From assembly GCF_018129995.1 (NCBI RefSeq), contig NZ_JAFCKS010000006.1, forward strand, positions 124,001 to 188,000: a stretch of 64,000 nucleotides of DNA. The letters are read 5' to 3'. The stretch comes from Bradyrhizobium sp. SZCCT0153. GTDB lineage: Bacteria; Pseudomonadota; Alphaproteobacteria; Rhizobiales; Xanthobacteraceae. The position numbers and the translations under genes were made by a program. Below, in pieces: positions 49,694-58,965 of the stretch; position 1 is the stretch's first letter; each line of letters begins with the position of its first letter. The notes beneath the pieces were generated by a model. It had not been told where the DNA came from. It saw nothing but the letters and a program-made list of their open reading frames with translations, and ran no database searches.

Positions 49694-50491
49694 CTAATTA
49701 TCGTCATCCGCCGCAAGCCGCAAAAACTGCCGCTTCATCGCGTTGACCCTGGCGACATAGCCCGCGACGAGATGATCGCCGCAGCGCTCGCCGGGCAGCA
49801 TCTGAAACTTGCGGCGCGCATAGGCCGTGGCGGGACCTGCGCCGCAGAGATGGATGAAGGCGGCCAGATCCTGCTTCTGCTGCGCGCTTGGCTTCCCATC
49901 GCCCGCGAGGGAAAGAACCAGCGCGACATTGCGGTCCAGATACACCGAGGCCAGCTCGATGGCGTGGCTCGGGATCGCGCGGGTGTAGAGGAAGGCAGAA
50001 CCGCAGCCGGTGTCCGTGACCGCATTGCCGTGGACACAGAACCGCGCAGCCTCCGAGAAGGCCGGATCGGTCATCTGGAAGAGGCCGACGGCGCTGGAGG
50101 CGGGCCGGTAGATCGCGAGCGGATTGAAACTCCATCGCCAGCGCCAGTAGGTGCGCGCCACCGGATTGCCTGAACTCTCGACCTGCGCAAGGGCTGCCAG
50201 CAATTCGGGCGTGATCGTCGCGGTGGAATAGGTGCGGAAGAGCGGACCGTATTGCCGCCAGGTCTCGGCGGCCTCCTTGTCGAGGGTGTTGCCGACGAGG
50301 GCGAAGAGTTCGGTTGGTTTGCGGATGATTTGATAGGCGATGTTGAGGAGGGCGAGGGCCGCAAGCAAGACTGCCACGCTGAGCGCGATCCGGACGATCC
50401 GCGGTGCGTGGGCGAACGCCTTGCGCATCCGCCGAGCGCCTCTTCGGAGGTTGCGAAAGCGAGGGACGAAGTGGCTGCGTTTTCCTGGCAT
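49694..50491 (-). CDS. Membrane-anchored lytic transglycosylase (SLT domain)
   Basis: The 265-residue protein has a basic N terminus, a membrane anchor (IALSVAVLLAALALLNIAY) and an SLT domain: LAALAQVESSGNPVA, with the catalytic glutamate, then SSAVGLFQMTDPAF, and a late YARRKFQMLPGERCGD. It cleaves the glycan backbone of peptidoglycan. Two cysteines (SEAARFCVHG and FIHLCGAGP) may pair. Its 3' end is partly duplicated 1.3 kb away at 48342-48420. No partner gene is adjacent. Confidence 0.87.
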   Translation of the reverse strand: MPGKRSHFVPRFRNLRRGARRMRKAFAHAPRIVRIALSVAVLLAALALLNIAYQIIRKPTELFALVGNTLDKEAAETWRQYGPLFRTYSTATITPELLAALAQVESSGNPVARTYWRWRWSFNPLAIYRPASSAVGLFQMTDPAFSEAARFCVHGNAVTDTGCGSAFLYTRAIPSHAIELASVYLDRNVALVLSLAGDGKPSAQQKQDLAAFIHLCGAGPATAYARRKFQMLPGERCGDHLVAGYVARVNAMKRQFLRLAADDDN

Positions 50492-50568
50492 TGCGCTTGC
50501 GCAGCACTGTCACCGCAATTCGAGCTGTGATCTCAAGACGCTGTGATCTCAAGATCTGGAGCCGGCCA

Positions 50569-51084
50569 TCAATAGCGGCCGCCGCTGCCCTTTTGCTGCG
50601 TGATCCAGTCCGACAATGTTTTCGGTGTCGATTTCGCAGTCCGGCCTGGGGATGCCTTCGGATTATCACGGACGCCTTTCGTCGGACGGGTGCGCGGTGC
50701 TTCCGTTGCGCCAGCGCCCTTCAAGGCAGCCGTCGATGCCTCTGCGGCTTCCTTCTCGAGGCGCAGCTTTTTCAATCGCGCCATCTTGATGCGCTCTGCG
50801 TCGACTTCGGGACTTTCGGACAGCAGCGGCCTGTGTTGAGCAAGCTCCGCCGGGACGATGACACCGATAACGGTTGTCTCGCCGAGCGCCTTGCAGGCTT
50901 CGAGCCGATGCAGCCCCTCAACCAGAACGAGGCGGTCTCCGTCGGGCCGAACGACAATGGGGGCCTGTTGTCCGATGTCCAGAATGCTTTCCGCGATCTC
51001 CCCGACGATCTCGGGCTTGATGGCCTTCTTCATTTTCGTGGGAACGAAAATCTTCTCGATCGGGAAGCTCTCCGGTGTGGGCAT
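50569..51084 (-). CDS. ParB/Srx-fold domain protein without ParA
   Basis: The 171-residue protein has a ParB N-terminal-like domain: FPIEKIFVPTKMKKAIKPEI, then ILDIGQQAPIVVRPDGDRLV and LVEGLHRLEACKALGETTV, with the conserved G-x-H-R-x-E. There is no helix-turn-helix domain. The C-terminal third is basic and low in complexity. Stand-alone ParB-fold proteins include CTPases, nucleases and sulfiredoxins; which activity applies here is unclear. Confidence 0.75.
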   Translation of the reverse strand: MPTPESFPIEKIFVPTKMKKAIKPEIVGEIAESILDIGQQAPIVVRPDGDRLVLVEGLHRLEACKALGETTVIGVIVPAELAQHRPLLSESPEVDAERIKMARLKKLRLEKEAAEASTAALKGAGATEAPRTRPTKGVRDNPKASPGRTAKSTPKTLSDWITQQKGSGGRY

Positions 51085-51283
51085 AACTCGACTCCGCTTC
51101 TACCGGGCCCGTCGGAACCCATGCCGGTGGTGTCTGGAGTTTAGGAGGGATGGGCGCGACGGCAAAGGCAATTTCGGCGGCAGGGTCTTGTGCATGGCAC
51201 GGAGACTTGTGGCCTTGAACGCGGATGCGGGGAAGCCGATCGAGGACGGCGCTCTGCGCCGTCGGCTCATCCGCCCTGCGGGC

Positions 51284-52456
51284 CTACCAATACGGATCGC
51301 CGTAGGGGGCGCCCATATAGGGCGGGGGCATCCAGGGTCCTCGCGGCGGCGGCCTGGGCCGCCGGGGTGCGGCCGCTTGCACGTGCGGCCGTGTAGGCGC
51401 AGCATTATCGTTGTTCACCACGCTCCGCACGACGGGTTTCGCGGATGAAGATGCGGACGAAGCCGTCGGTTGCGTTTGCAGCGCCTGGACCTGCGCGGCG
51501 AGGCGCGCATTGTCCGCCGCAGCCTTCTCCTGCGCCGTCTTGAGCTGCTGAATGGTGTCGGCCTGCTCGCGCAGCGTCTGCTCGCTGCGGCTTTTCAGTT
51601 GCTCGAGCTTTCCGTTGATGCTCGCAAGCTCGCTCGTGATGGTCTTGAGCGCTTGCGCGAGATCAGACGATGATGGGTCGGGCGCTGTGGCGCCAGTTCT
51701 TGGAGTGTCAGGTCTTGGAGTGTCAGGTCTTGGAGCGCTTTCCGTTTCCTTGCTGAGCGTCGGCTCCTTGCTGGGCGGCGGCGCGGGCACCGGACCAGGC
51801 TGATCCACAGCAGCCAGTTGCAGTGCCGGCGGCTGCGCCGGAGTGTCAACCGCGGACGCTTGCGGGGGCTCGCTGGCGGCCGGCGGAGCCCATCGCGCCA
51901 TGATCGACTTGCCCATAGACCTGGCGTCATCGCGATATTGCGAAGCGAAGGCGGCACCGAGGACGCCGATCACCAGTACGAGGCCAACCACAGCGCGCAG
52001 CATGGGCCGACCTTGCTTCAGGCCTTGATCGCGAATTTTGCTGTCCGGCGCCGGCGCCTTGGGAGTCTTGTCCTCGGAAGTCTTGTGCTCAGGAGTCTTG
52101 TTCTCAGGAGTCTTGTCCTCAAGAGTCCTGGCTGCCTCCGCACCGGCGCTTGGTTGCGAGATCCGCGGGCCTTCGCTGCCGCGTTCCATTCCGGAAACCA
52201 GCCGGTCCAGCCGCGCCAGGTCCTGCTCTGCGCTCTTGATCTGGTCATAGGCCCGCGCCAGCCCGCCATCGGCGCGCACCGCGTCCGGCTTGGGCGCGTC
52301 AGGCTTCTGGCTATCAGGCTTCTGGCTATCAGGCTTTTGGTTGTCAGGTTTGGGGTCGTCCGCGTCAGGCACCGATGCGCTCTCCAACCAGTCTGGCGTC
52401 AATGGGAGTTCGGCAGTCCGATCGCTGGAAGCATAGGTCCCGCCACTGTCCAACAC
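51284..52456 (-). CDS. Proline-rich single-pass membrane protein, type B
   Basis: The 390-residue protein has an acidic N-terminal part with degenerate KPDSQ and TPEnK repeats (DNA repeats of 12-15 bases), one membrane segment (PMLRAVVGLVLVIGVLGAAF, about residue 155), a coiled coil (LKTITSELASINGKLEQLKS, then QADTIQQLKTAQEKAAADNA) and a Pro-rich tail ending PPPYMGAPYGDPYW. The layout parallels the type A protein at 29969-30994. The GTG start at 52456 has no clear ribosome site. Function is unknown. Confidence 0.72.
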   Translation of the reverse strand: MLDSGGTYASSDRTAELPLTPDWLESASVPDADDPKPDNQKPDSQKPDSQKPDAPKPDAVRADGGLARAYDQIKSAEQDLARLDRLVSGMERGSEGPRISQPSAGAEAARTLEDKTPENKTPEHKTSEDKTPKAPAPDSKIRDQGLKQGRPMLRAVVGLVLVIGVLGAAFASQYRDDARSMGKSIMARWAPPAASEPPQASAVDTPAQPPALQLAAVDQPGPVPAPPPSKEPTLSKETESAPRPDTPRPDTPRTGATAPDPSSSDLAQALKTITSELASINGKLEQLKSRSEQTLREQADTIQQLKTAQEKAAADNARLAAQVQALQTQPTASSASSSAKPVVRSVVNNDNAAPTRPHVQAAAPRRPRPPPRGPWMPPPYMGAPYGDPYW

Positions 52457-52748
52457 AACGCGCGTGCGAAGGAGAAATTATGGCGGGCTCGGGGGGGCGG
52501 GGCGGATCGTAGCCCGGCACTGAACTCGCAATTGGGCGTTGCCGAACCGACATGCGTCGCGTACGTCAGGTCCATGGCCGAAATCGGTGTTGTTCCGCTG
52601 ATGCCGATGCAGGTAAGCGTGACAGCTTCACTGTCCCGTCGTGAACCCGGCGGCCGGATCGCAACGGCCCGCATTGTTCTAAATCAACATACCCGCTCAT
52701 CGGCGAATTACGCTGACGAACCGTTCCAGTCCAGGAAGGAGAGTGGCC

Positions 52749-53042
52749 ATGTCGCGCCGAACCATCGTTTCACTTACCGCATCCGCTGTCATTGGCATAG
52801 CCTGCATCGTGACTGTTTCGACTGACGCCTTCGCGTATCGAAGAGGCGCCGTTGGGGTTGGTCGGGTTGGTGTTCATCACGGCGGTGTCTATCGCGGTGG
52901 CGTCTATCGTGGTGCAGCCGTGCGCCGCGGAGTTGCCGTGGGCGTCGGAGCAGCTGCAGTTGGTGCTGCTGCTTACGGGGCTTACGGAGCCTACGGAGGC
53001 TATCGCCGTTGCGGCTACGAACCTTATCCTCCTTGCTACTAG
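52749..53042 (+). CDS. Small secreted glycine/tyrosine-rich protein
   Basis: The 97-residue protein has a signal peptide (MSRRTIVSLTASAVIGIACI) followed by a Gly-, Val-, Ala- and Tyr-rich mature part with GVYRGGVYRG and GAYGAYGGY repeats, ending in two cysteines (RRCGYEPYPPCY). GGAAGGAG lies six bases before the ATG. Proteins of this type are common in rhizobia; no function is established. Confidence 0.78.
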   Translation: MSRRTIVSLTASAVIGIACIVTVSTDAFAYRRGAVGVGRVGVHHGGVYRGGVYRGAAVRRGVAVGVGAAAVGAAAYGAYGAYGGYRRCGYEPYPPCY

Positions 53043-53174
53043 CTGGTCTCGTAGCCTGTCTTGGCGCAGCGGCCACCGAGTAACCGGTTGAGCCGGGCTT
53101 GGTGGCCGACTGTCCGAGGCGCAACGGTCACCGCGATTGCGGTGGGCGGTTAAGTGCACTGGCACGGTAATCTC

Positions 53175-53378
53175 TTATGTAAGGCCCGTTACCGGCGCAG
53201 GCATTGTCCTTGCAAATTCATTTAGATCACGAAGAACATCGACTAAGTCGCCTACGTCGCTTTGCTCCAAATGTTTGATAACTTGGTTTGACGTGATCGA
53301 AAGACCAAACTTTTCCTGAAGCTGCCCATTATAGTCCCTCAAGGACTTGAAATTGCGAAATCGAATGGATTTGAACAT
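53175..53378 (-). CDS. Orphan small hypothetical protein in an AT-rich patch
   Basis: The frame from ATG 53378 gives MFKSIRFRNFKSLRDYNGQL, then QEKFGLSITSNQVIKHLEQ and DVLRDLNEFARTMPAPVTG. The start resembles the opening strand of AAA-type ATPases (FKSIRFRNFKS), but nothing else of that fold is present, so it may be a truncated piece. Base composition is clearly more AT-rich than its neighbours. The ribosome site is weak. Confidence 0.4.
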   Translation of the reverse strand: MFKSIRFRNFKSLRDYNGQLQEKFGLSITSNQVIKHLEQSDVGDLVDVLRDLNEFARTMPAPVTGLT

Positions 53379-53456
53379 TGTTGGTCCAGTTTGACTTTCG
53401 CTCGCTAATCGATTGCACGCGAAAGTTGTCACAAGCCTAGTTTTTATCAAAGAAGC

Positions 53457-53492
53457 AAAAAGGGGATGGCGAACGCCACCCCCTTATTTTTC
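53457..53492. terminator. Bidirectional terminator
   Basis: GGGGATGGCG and CGCCACCCCC form a stem with one mismatch and a tiny loop; ATTTTT follows on the plus strand and TTTTT on the minus. It lies 50 bases beyond the stop of nrdJ and probably ends both nrdJ and any transcript from the other side. Confidence 0.75.
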
Positions 53493-53543
53493 GTGGGGCC
53501 GGGCTCCAAGCCCAGGCCCTAGATAGCCTCGTTCGCTACCCCC

Positions 53544-56500
53544 TCACGAACACCCCGTCGTGCTTCCGCAAGTATCGCACTTCATGCAGGTCCCATTCCG
53601 CACCAGCGTGAAGTTGCCGCACTCGCTGCACATCTCGCCTTCGTAGCCTTTTGCTTTCGCTTCCGCGCGGCGCTCGGCCTTTGAGGGCACCAGGGTCTGC
53701 GCGGTGCCGGACTTGCTCCACTGCAGGGCTTCGAGCTTCTCGGTGGGCGAGAGGTCGTGGGCCACTTCCTGCTTCAGCGCGACCGCGCCTTCCAGGACGT
53801 CGCCGGCACGGCCTGCGCCGTGCGAGGCGAGGGCGGTGACCTTGGAGCCGCCGGTCGGGGCGCTGTCGTTGCCCGAGACGACCGCGGCCGAGCCGCCGCG
53901 CATCACGACGAGGTTGTCGGTGCGGGAGCGGGTGAGGCCGCGCGACACAAGCTTGTTGGCGTGGTGGCCATCGCCCGGCTCCTTGCCTTCCTCGACGCCC
54001 TTGCCGAGCGCGTCGAAGTTCGACTCGGTCGGATCGACATGGGCGAGATCGAAGCGCGACATGTAGCTCACCGCCAGCTCGCGGAAGACGTAGTCGAGGA
54101 TCGAGGTCGCGTACTTGATGCTGTCGTTGCCCTGCACGGGACCCGCCGGCTCGAAGCGGGTGAAGGTGAAGGCATCGACATATTCGTCGAGCGGCACGCC
54201 GTATTGCAGGCCCAGCGACACCGCGATGGCGAAGTTGTTGATGAAGGAGCGCAGTGCCGCGCCTTCCTTGTGCATGTCGATGAAGATCTCGCCGAGACGG
54301 CCATCGTCATACTCGCCGGTGCGCAAGTAGACCTTGTGCCCGCCGACGACCGCCTTCTGGGTGTAGCCCTTGCGGCGGTCCGGCATCTTCTCGCGCTCGC
54401 GCATCACGATGATGCGCTCGACCAGCTTCTCGACGACCTTCTCGGCCACCTGCGCGGTGCGCGCCGCCATCGGCTTGTCGTGGAAGGCCTCGACCGCATC
54501 GTCGTCCTCCTCATCGTCGGAGATGAGCTGCGAGTTGAGCGGCTGGCTGAGCTTCGAGCCGTCGCGATAGAGCGCGTTGGCCTTCAAGGCGAGTTTCCAC
54601 GACAGCATGTAGGCGGACTTGCAGTCCTCCACCGTGGCGTCGTTCGGCATGTTGATGGTCTTGGAGATCGCGCCCGAGATGAAGGGCTGCGCCGCCGACA
54701 TCATGCGGATGTGGCTCTCGACCGACAGGTAGCGCTTGCCGATCTTGCCGCAGGGGTTGGCGCAGTCGAACACCGGATAATGCTCGGCCTTCAGGTGCGG
54801 GGCACCTTCCACCGTCATCGCGCCGCAGATGTGGACGTTGGCCGCCTCGATCTCGCGTTTTGTAAATCCGACGGCCTGGAGGAGGTCGAAGCCCGGTGCG
54901 GCAATGGCTTCGGCACCAATGCCCAACTGGTCGCGGATGAAATCCTCGCCAAAGGTCCACTTGTTGAAGGCGAACTTGATGTCGAAGGCGGTCGGCAGGG
55001 CCTTCTCGACCTTGGCGATGGCCTCATCCGTGAAGCCCTTGGCCTTCAGCGTCGAGGCGTTGATGCCGGGCGCGTTGGAGAGCGAGCCGTGGCCGACGGC
55101 GTAGGCCTCGATCTCGGCGATATCGCTCTCGCGATAGCCGAGCGCGCGCAGCGCCGCGGGCACCGCGCGGTTGATGATCTTGAAGTAGCCGCCGCCGGCG
55201 AGCTTCTTGAACTTCACCAGCGCGAAGTCTGGCTCGATGCCGGTGGTGTCGCAATCCATGACGAGGCCGATCGTGCCGGTCGGCGCGATCACCGTGGTCT
55301 GGGCGTTGCGATAGCCGTGCTTCTCGCCGAGCTCGAGCGCCGCATCCCAGGCCGCCTGCGCATGCGCGACCAGGTCGACCTGCGGGCAGGAGACGAGGTC
55401 CATCGGCACCGGGTTGACCGAGAGCGCTTCGTAGCCGTTGGACTGGCCATGGGCGGCGCGGCGGTGGTTGCGGATCACGCGCAGCATGTGCGCGGCGTTC
55501 TTCTTGTAGCCGGGGAAGGTGCCGAGCTCGGACGCCATCTCCGCCGAGGTCTTGTAGGTGATGCCGGTCATGATCGCGGTCAGAGCGCCGGCGATCGCAC
55601 GGCCTTCCTTGCTGTCATAGGGCAGGCCCATGGTCATCAGCAGGCCGCCGATATTGGCATAGCCGAGGCCGAGGGTGCGGAACTCGTAGGAGAGCTCGGC
55701 GATCGCCTTGGACGGGAACTGCGCCATCATCACGGAGATTTCGAGCACGATGGTCCAGAGCCGGCAGAGATGCTCGTAGCCGTCGACGTCGAAGTGCTTG
55801 GTGGTGGTGTCGTAGAACGTCAGCAGATTGGCGGAGGCGAGGTTGCACGCCGTGTCGTCCAGGAACATGTATTCCGAGCACGGATTGGATGCGCGGATGT
55901 CGCCGGACGCCTTGCAGGTGTGCCAGTCGTTCATGGTGGTGTTGAAGTGCAGGCCCGGATCGGCCGACGCCCAGGCGGCGTAGCCGATTTTTTCCCAGAG
56001 GTCGCGCGCCTTCAGCGTCTTGGTGATCTTCTTGGTGGTGCGTCCGACGAGATTCCAGTCGCCGTCGGTTTCCACCGCGCGCAGGAAGTCGTCCCGCAGC
56101 GAGACCGAGTTGTTGGAGTTCTGCCCCGAGACGGTGAGATAGGCTTCCGAATCCCAGTCGGTGTCGTAGACGTCGAACTGGATGTCCTTGTAGCCCTGCT
56201 TGGCGAACTGGATGACGCGCTTGATGTAATTGTCGGGCACGAGGCTGCGGCGCGCGAGCTTGATCTCGCGGCGGAGCGCCGGGTTCTTCTCGGGGTCGAA
56301 GCAATCGTCGCCCGAGCCCTCGCAATTGACGCAGGCCTTCAGCACCGCCTTGAGGTGCTTCTGGTTGATCTTGGAGCCGGTGACGAGAGCGGCGACCTTC
56401 TGCTCCTCCTTCACCTTCCAGTCGATATAGGTCTCGATGTCGGGGTGATCGACGTCGACGACGACCATCTTGGCGGCGCGGCGGGTGGTGCCGCCGCTCT

Positions 56501-57305
56501 TGATCGCGCCGGCGGCGCGGTCGCCGATCTTGAGGAAGCTCATCAGGCCGGACGAGCGGCCGCCGCCGGAGAGCTTTTCGCCTTCGCCGCGCAGGCGCGA
56601 GAAGTTGGAGCCGGTGCCGGAGCCGTACTTGAACAGGCGGGCCTCGCGGACCCAGAGGTCCATGATGCCGCCCTCGTTGACGAGGTCGTCACCGACGCCC
56701 TGGATGAAGCAGGCGTGCGGCTGCGGGTGCTCGTAGGCCGATTTGGACTTGGTCAGCTTGCCGCTGAAGGGGTCGACGTAAAAATGGCCCTGGCCGGGGC
56801 CGTCGATGCCATAGGCCCAGTGCAGGCCGGTGTTGAACCATTGCGGCGAGTTCGGCGCGACCATCTGCATGGTCAGCATGTAGCGCAGCTCGTCGTAGAA
56901 GGTCTGGGCGTCCTCGTCGGAGGTGAAGTAACCGCCCTTCCAGCCCCAATAGGTCCAGCAGCCGGCGAGGCGGTCGAACACCTGCTTGGCGCTGAGCTCG
57001 CTGACATAGCGCTCCTTCTCGGGGAGAGCAGCGAGGGCCTCGGTGTCGGGCACCGAGCGCCACAGGAAGGAGGGGACGGATTCCTCCTCGACCTTCTTCA
57101 GGCGCGCGGCAACGCCCGCCTTGCGGAAATATTTCTGGGCCAGCACGTCCGAGGCGACCTGCGACCATTCGGTCGGAACTTCGACGTTCTCAAGCTTGAA
57201 CACGACCGAGCCGTCGGGATTCCTGATCTCCGACGTGGTCAGCCGGAAATCGATCCCGGCATAAGGTGACTGTCCCGAAGTGGTGTGGCGCCGCTCAATC
57301 CGCAT
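53544..57305 (-). CDS. nrdJ: Adenosylcobalamin-dependent (class II) ribonucleotide reductase
   Basis: The 1253-residue protein is NrdJ. Near residue 160 it has APNSPQWFNTGLHWAYGIDG, further on GSGTGSNFSRLRGEGEKLSG and NPCSEYMFLDDTACNLAS, and later VIAPTGTIGLVMDCDTTGIE. The C terminus holds a zinc-finger-like tail with CSECG and CMKCDTCGSTTGCS. It makes deoxyribonucleotides using a cobalamin radical, with or without oxygen. The ATG at 57305 follows GGGGCAAG. The 763-base upstream region has an NrdR-like box at 57781-57796, and a terminator follows the gene. Confidence 0.96.
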   Translation of the reverse strand: MRIERRHTTSGQSPYAGIDFRLTTSEIRNPDGSVVFKLENVEVPTEWSQVASDVLAQKYFRKAGVAARLKKVEEESVPSFLWRSVPDTEALAALPEKERYVSELSAKQVFDRLAGCWTYWGWKGGYFTSDEDAQTFYDELRYMLTMQMVAPNSPQWFNTGLHWAYGIDGPGQGHFYVDPFSGKLTKSKSAYEHPQPHACFIQGVGDDLVNEGGIMDLWVREARLFKYGSGTGSNFSRLRGEGEKLSGGGRSSGLMSFLKIGDRAAGAIKSGGTTRRAAKMVVVDVDHPDIETYIDWKVKEEQKVAALVTGSKINQKHLKAVLKACVNCEGSGDDCFDPEKNPALRREIKLARRSLVPDNYIKRVIQFAKQGYKDIQFDVYDTDWDSEAYLTVSGQNSNNSVSLRDDFLRAVETDGDWNLVGRTTKKITKTLKARDLWEKIGYAAWASADPGLHFNTTMNDWHTCKASGDIRASNPCSEYMFLDDTACNLASANLLTFYDTTTKHFDVDGYEHLCRLWTIVLEISVMMAQFPSKAIAELSYEFRTLGLGYANIGGLLMTMGLPYDSKEGRAIAGALTAIMTGITYKTSAEMASELGTFPGYKKNAAHMLRVIRNHRRAAHGQSNGYEALSVNPVPMDLVSCPQVDLVAHAQAAWDAALELGEKHGYRNAQTTVIAPTGTIGLVMDCDTTGIEPDFALVKFKKLAGGGYFKIINRAVPAALRALGYRESDIAEIEAYAVGHGSLSNAPGINASTLKAKGFTDEAIAKVEKALPTAFDIKFAFNKWTFGEDFIRDQLGIGAEAIAAPGFDLLQAVGFTKREIEAANVHICGAMTVEGAPHLKAEHYPVFDCANPCGKIGKRYLSVESHIRMMSAAQPFISGAISKTINMPNDATVEDCKSAYMLSWKLALKANALYRDGSKLSQPLNSQLISDDEEDDDAVEAFHDKPMAARTAQVAEKVVEKLVERIIVMREREKMPDRRKGYTQKAVVGGHKVYLRTGEYDDGRLGEIFIDMHKEGAALRSFINNFAIAVSLGLQYGVPLDEYVDAFTFTRFEPAGPVQGNDSIKYATSILDYVFRELAVSYMSRFDLAHVDPTESNFDALGKGVEEGKEPGDGHHANKLVSRGLTRSRTDNLVVMRGGSAAVVSGNDSAPTGGSKVTALASHGAGRAGDVLEGAVALKQEVAHDLSPTEKLEALQWSKSGTAQTLVPSKAERRAEAKAKGYEGEMCSECGNFTLVRNGTCMKCDTCGSTTGCS

Positions 57306-58068
57306 GGTCTTGCCCCGTCCTTATTTTTAGCCGGACTGCCTCCGCAAGGCACCCGGGTCGACATTTCGGTTCGCGAATCCTCAAGGGCCACTTCGGGCTC
57401 AAAGGCTTCGCAGTTCAGCCGGTGGACCCGGCCCTTGTTCTCCCGGCGACGGCGAGGTGCGAGCACCTTTCCTCCGACGGCATGTCCAGACCCATCCGCC
57501 CCCAAGGCAATGCGTCCGACATACGTTCAACGCCCCACAACATCACAACTTCAACCATTGCCATTCGAGCCTATTTCCAGCCCGTTCCGGCGCCCGAAAG
57601 ATCCGCTTTCGCGGGGCAGACAAGCCCTCTTTCCGCTGCCTTCGTCTGGCGGGGCGGAGTGCAGTTTTGCGGACCCTTTGGGGGAGTGCCGGCGGGACGC
57701 AAACTCACTCGCGCCGAACGGACCGAAAGCTAGGACTCTCCGTTGCGCCCGTCAAGAACTAGTGCGAGTTCCTGAATCAAATACTAAATATGGTGGATTG
57801 CGGGGGATAACAGGGGGCAAGCCCGCGCCTGTTGTGGAGCCAAGTATCGGTGAGTCCTGAAGGATTCCCAACCGAAAAAATTTGTCTCCCGCAGTGTTCG
57901 GGACCCTTCATCCCGCTGTTCACAGGGCAGGTATATTTTTGGGCAACGGGGTTGCGCAAAGGGGACTCACGTAGGGCTACGGAAGGTGAGGGCAGGCATG
58001 CCCGCCGGGGTGGTGGTGGGAGCAGCGAATCCGGGCCAAGCTGAGCCACCTTTTGCCGGACTGCCCAC
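57306..58068. other. Long gene-free stretch upstream of nrdJ
   Basis: 763 bases separate nrdJ (minus) from the EamA gene (plus). I do not see a cobalamin riboswitch. The stretch includes an NrdR-like box at 57781-57796 and an AT-rich spot around 57775-57795. Open frames on both strands lack ribosome sites or homology. Confidence 0.5.
57781..57796. promoter_or_regulatory. NrdR-like box candidate
   Basis: On the minus strand the site reads CCACCATATTTAGTAT, agreeing at about 12 of 16 positions with the NrdR box consensus. NrdR represses ribonucleotide reductase genes. It lies about 475 bases upstream of nrdJ, further than usual, and I find no clear partner box at the usual 31-base spacing. Confidence 0.3.
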
Positions 58069-58965
58069 ATGCTCGATTCGACCCGCCGGGATGCGCGACC
58101 GCGCATCGCCCCGGCCGGCCTGATGTTCCTTGCCATCACCTCGGTGGGCTGGGGCTTCAACTGGCCGGTGACGAAGTTCCTGCTCGGCGAGTTGCCGCCG
58201 CTGACCCTGCGCGGGGTTACCGGCGTGCTCGGCGCGGTGCTGCTGGCGGCGCTCGCTTTGGTCCGCGGCGACAGCCTCAAGGTCGCGCGCGAGATCTGGC
58301 CGCGGCTGTTCACCGCCGCCATGCTCAACGTCACCGGCTGGATGGTGCTGATGGGCCTGGCGCTGCTCTGGCTGCCGGCGAGCGAAGCGGCGCTGATCGC
58401 CTACACCATGCCGGTCTGGGCCTCGATCATCGCCTGGCCGGTGCTGGGCGAGCGGCCGACCTTGCTGCGCACGCTGGCGCTGGTGATGGCCTTTGTCGGG
58501 CTCGGCTCGATCATGGGCGGCAACGGCATTGCCGCCAGCGCGGAAAAGCTGCCGGGCATCATCATGGCGCTGTTCGGCGCGATCGGTTTTGCGCTGGGCA
58601 CGGTGTTCTCGAAGAAATACCCGATCCGTCTGCCGCCGATCACCGCCGCGGCCTGGCAGATCGGGATCGGCTGCCTGCCGATCTCGATCATCGGCCTGCT
58701 GGTGGAGACTTCGCATCTGGACAAGGTGACGCCGGTCGGCTGGTGGCTGCTGGTCTATTCGACCGTGGTGCAGTTCTGCATCGCCTATGTCAGCTGGTTC
58801 GCCGCGCTGTCGCGCCTGCCGGCCTCGGTGGCCGCGATCGGCACCATGGCCGTGCCTGTCATCGGCGTGGTCGCCTCCGCGATCGCGCTTGGCGAGCCGC
58901 TGGGGCCAGGCCAGATCGCCGCGCTGATCTTCACGCTCGCCGCCGTGCTGCTGGCGACGCGCTAG
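58069..58965 (+). CDS. EamA-family (DMT superfamily) transporter, second copy
   Basis: The 298-residue protein has ten membrane segments. It opens GLMFLAITSVGWGFNWPVTK and has LSRLPASVAAIGTMAVPVIG near the end, both typical of EamA transporters. The substrate is unknown. It differs in sequence from the copy at 44125-45048, so this is not a recent duplication. Its last four bases overlap the end of the convergent IalB gene. Confidence 0.9.
   Translation: MLDSTRRDARPRIAPAGLMFLAITSVGWGFNWPVTKFLLGELPPLTLRGVTGVLGAVLLAALALVRGDSLKVAREIWPRLFTAAMLNVTGWMVLMGLALLWLPASEAALIAYTMPVWASIIAWPVLGERPTLLRTLALVMAFVGLGSIMGGNGIAASAEKLPGIIMALFGAIGFALGTVFSKKYPIRLPPITAAAWQIGIGCLPISIIGLLVETSHLDKVTPVGWWLLVYSTVVQFCIAYVSWFAALSRLPASVAAIGTMAVPVIGVVASAIALGEPLGPGQIAALIFTLAAVLLATR

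Noticed and set aside
54307..57269. Very long plus-strand frame opposite nrdJ
   Set aside because: It is an antisense shadow of a high-GC gene; nrdJ on the minus strand has clear family motifs, and the plus frame has none.
57306..57560. Possible cobalamin riboswitch before nrdJ
   Set aside because: I looked for the conserved B12-box type motif on the minus strand and did not find it; a covariance search would settle it.
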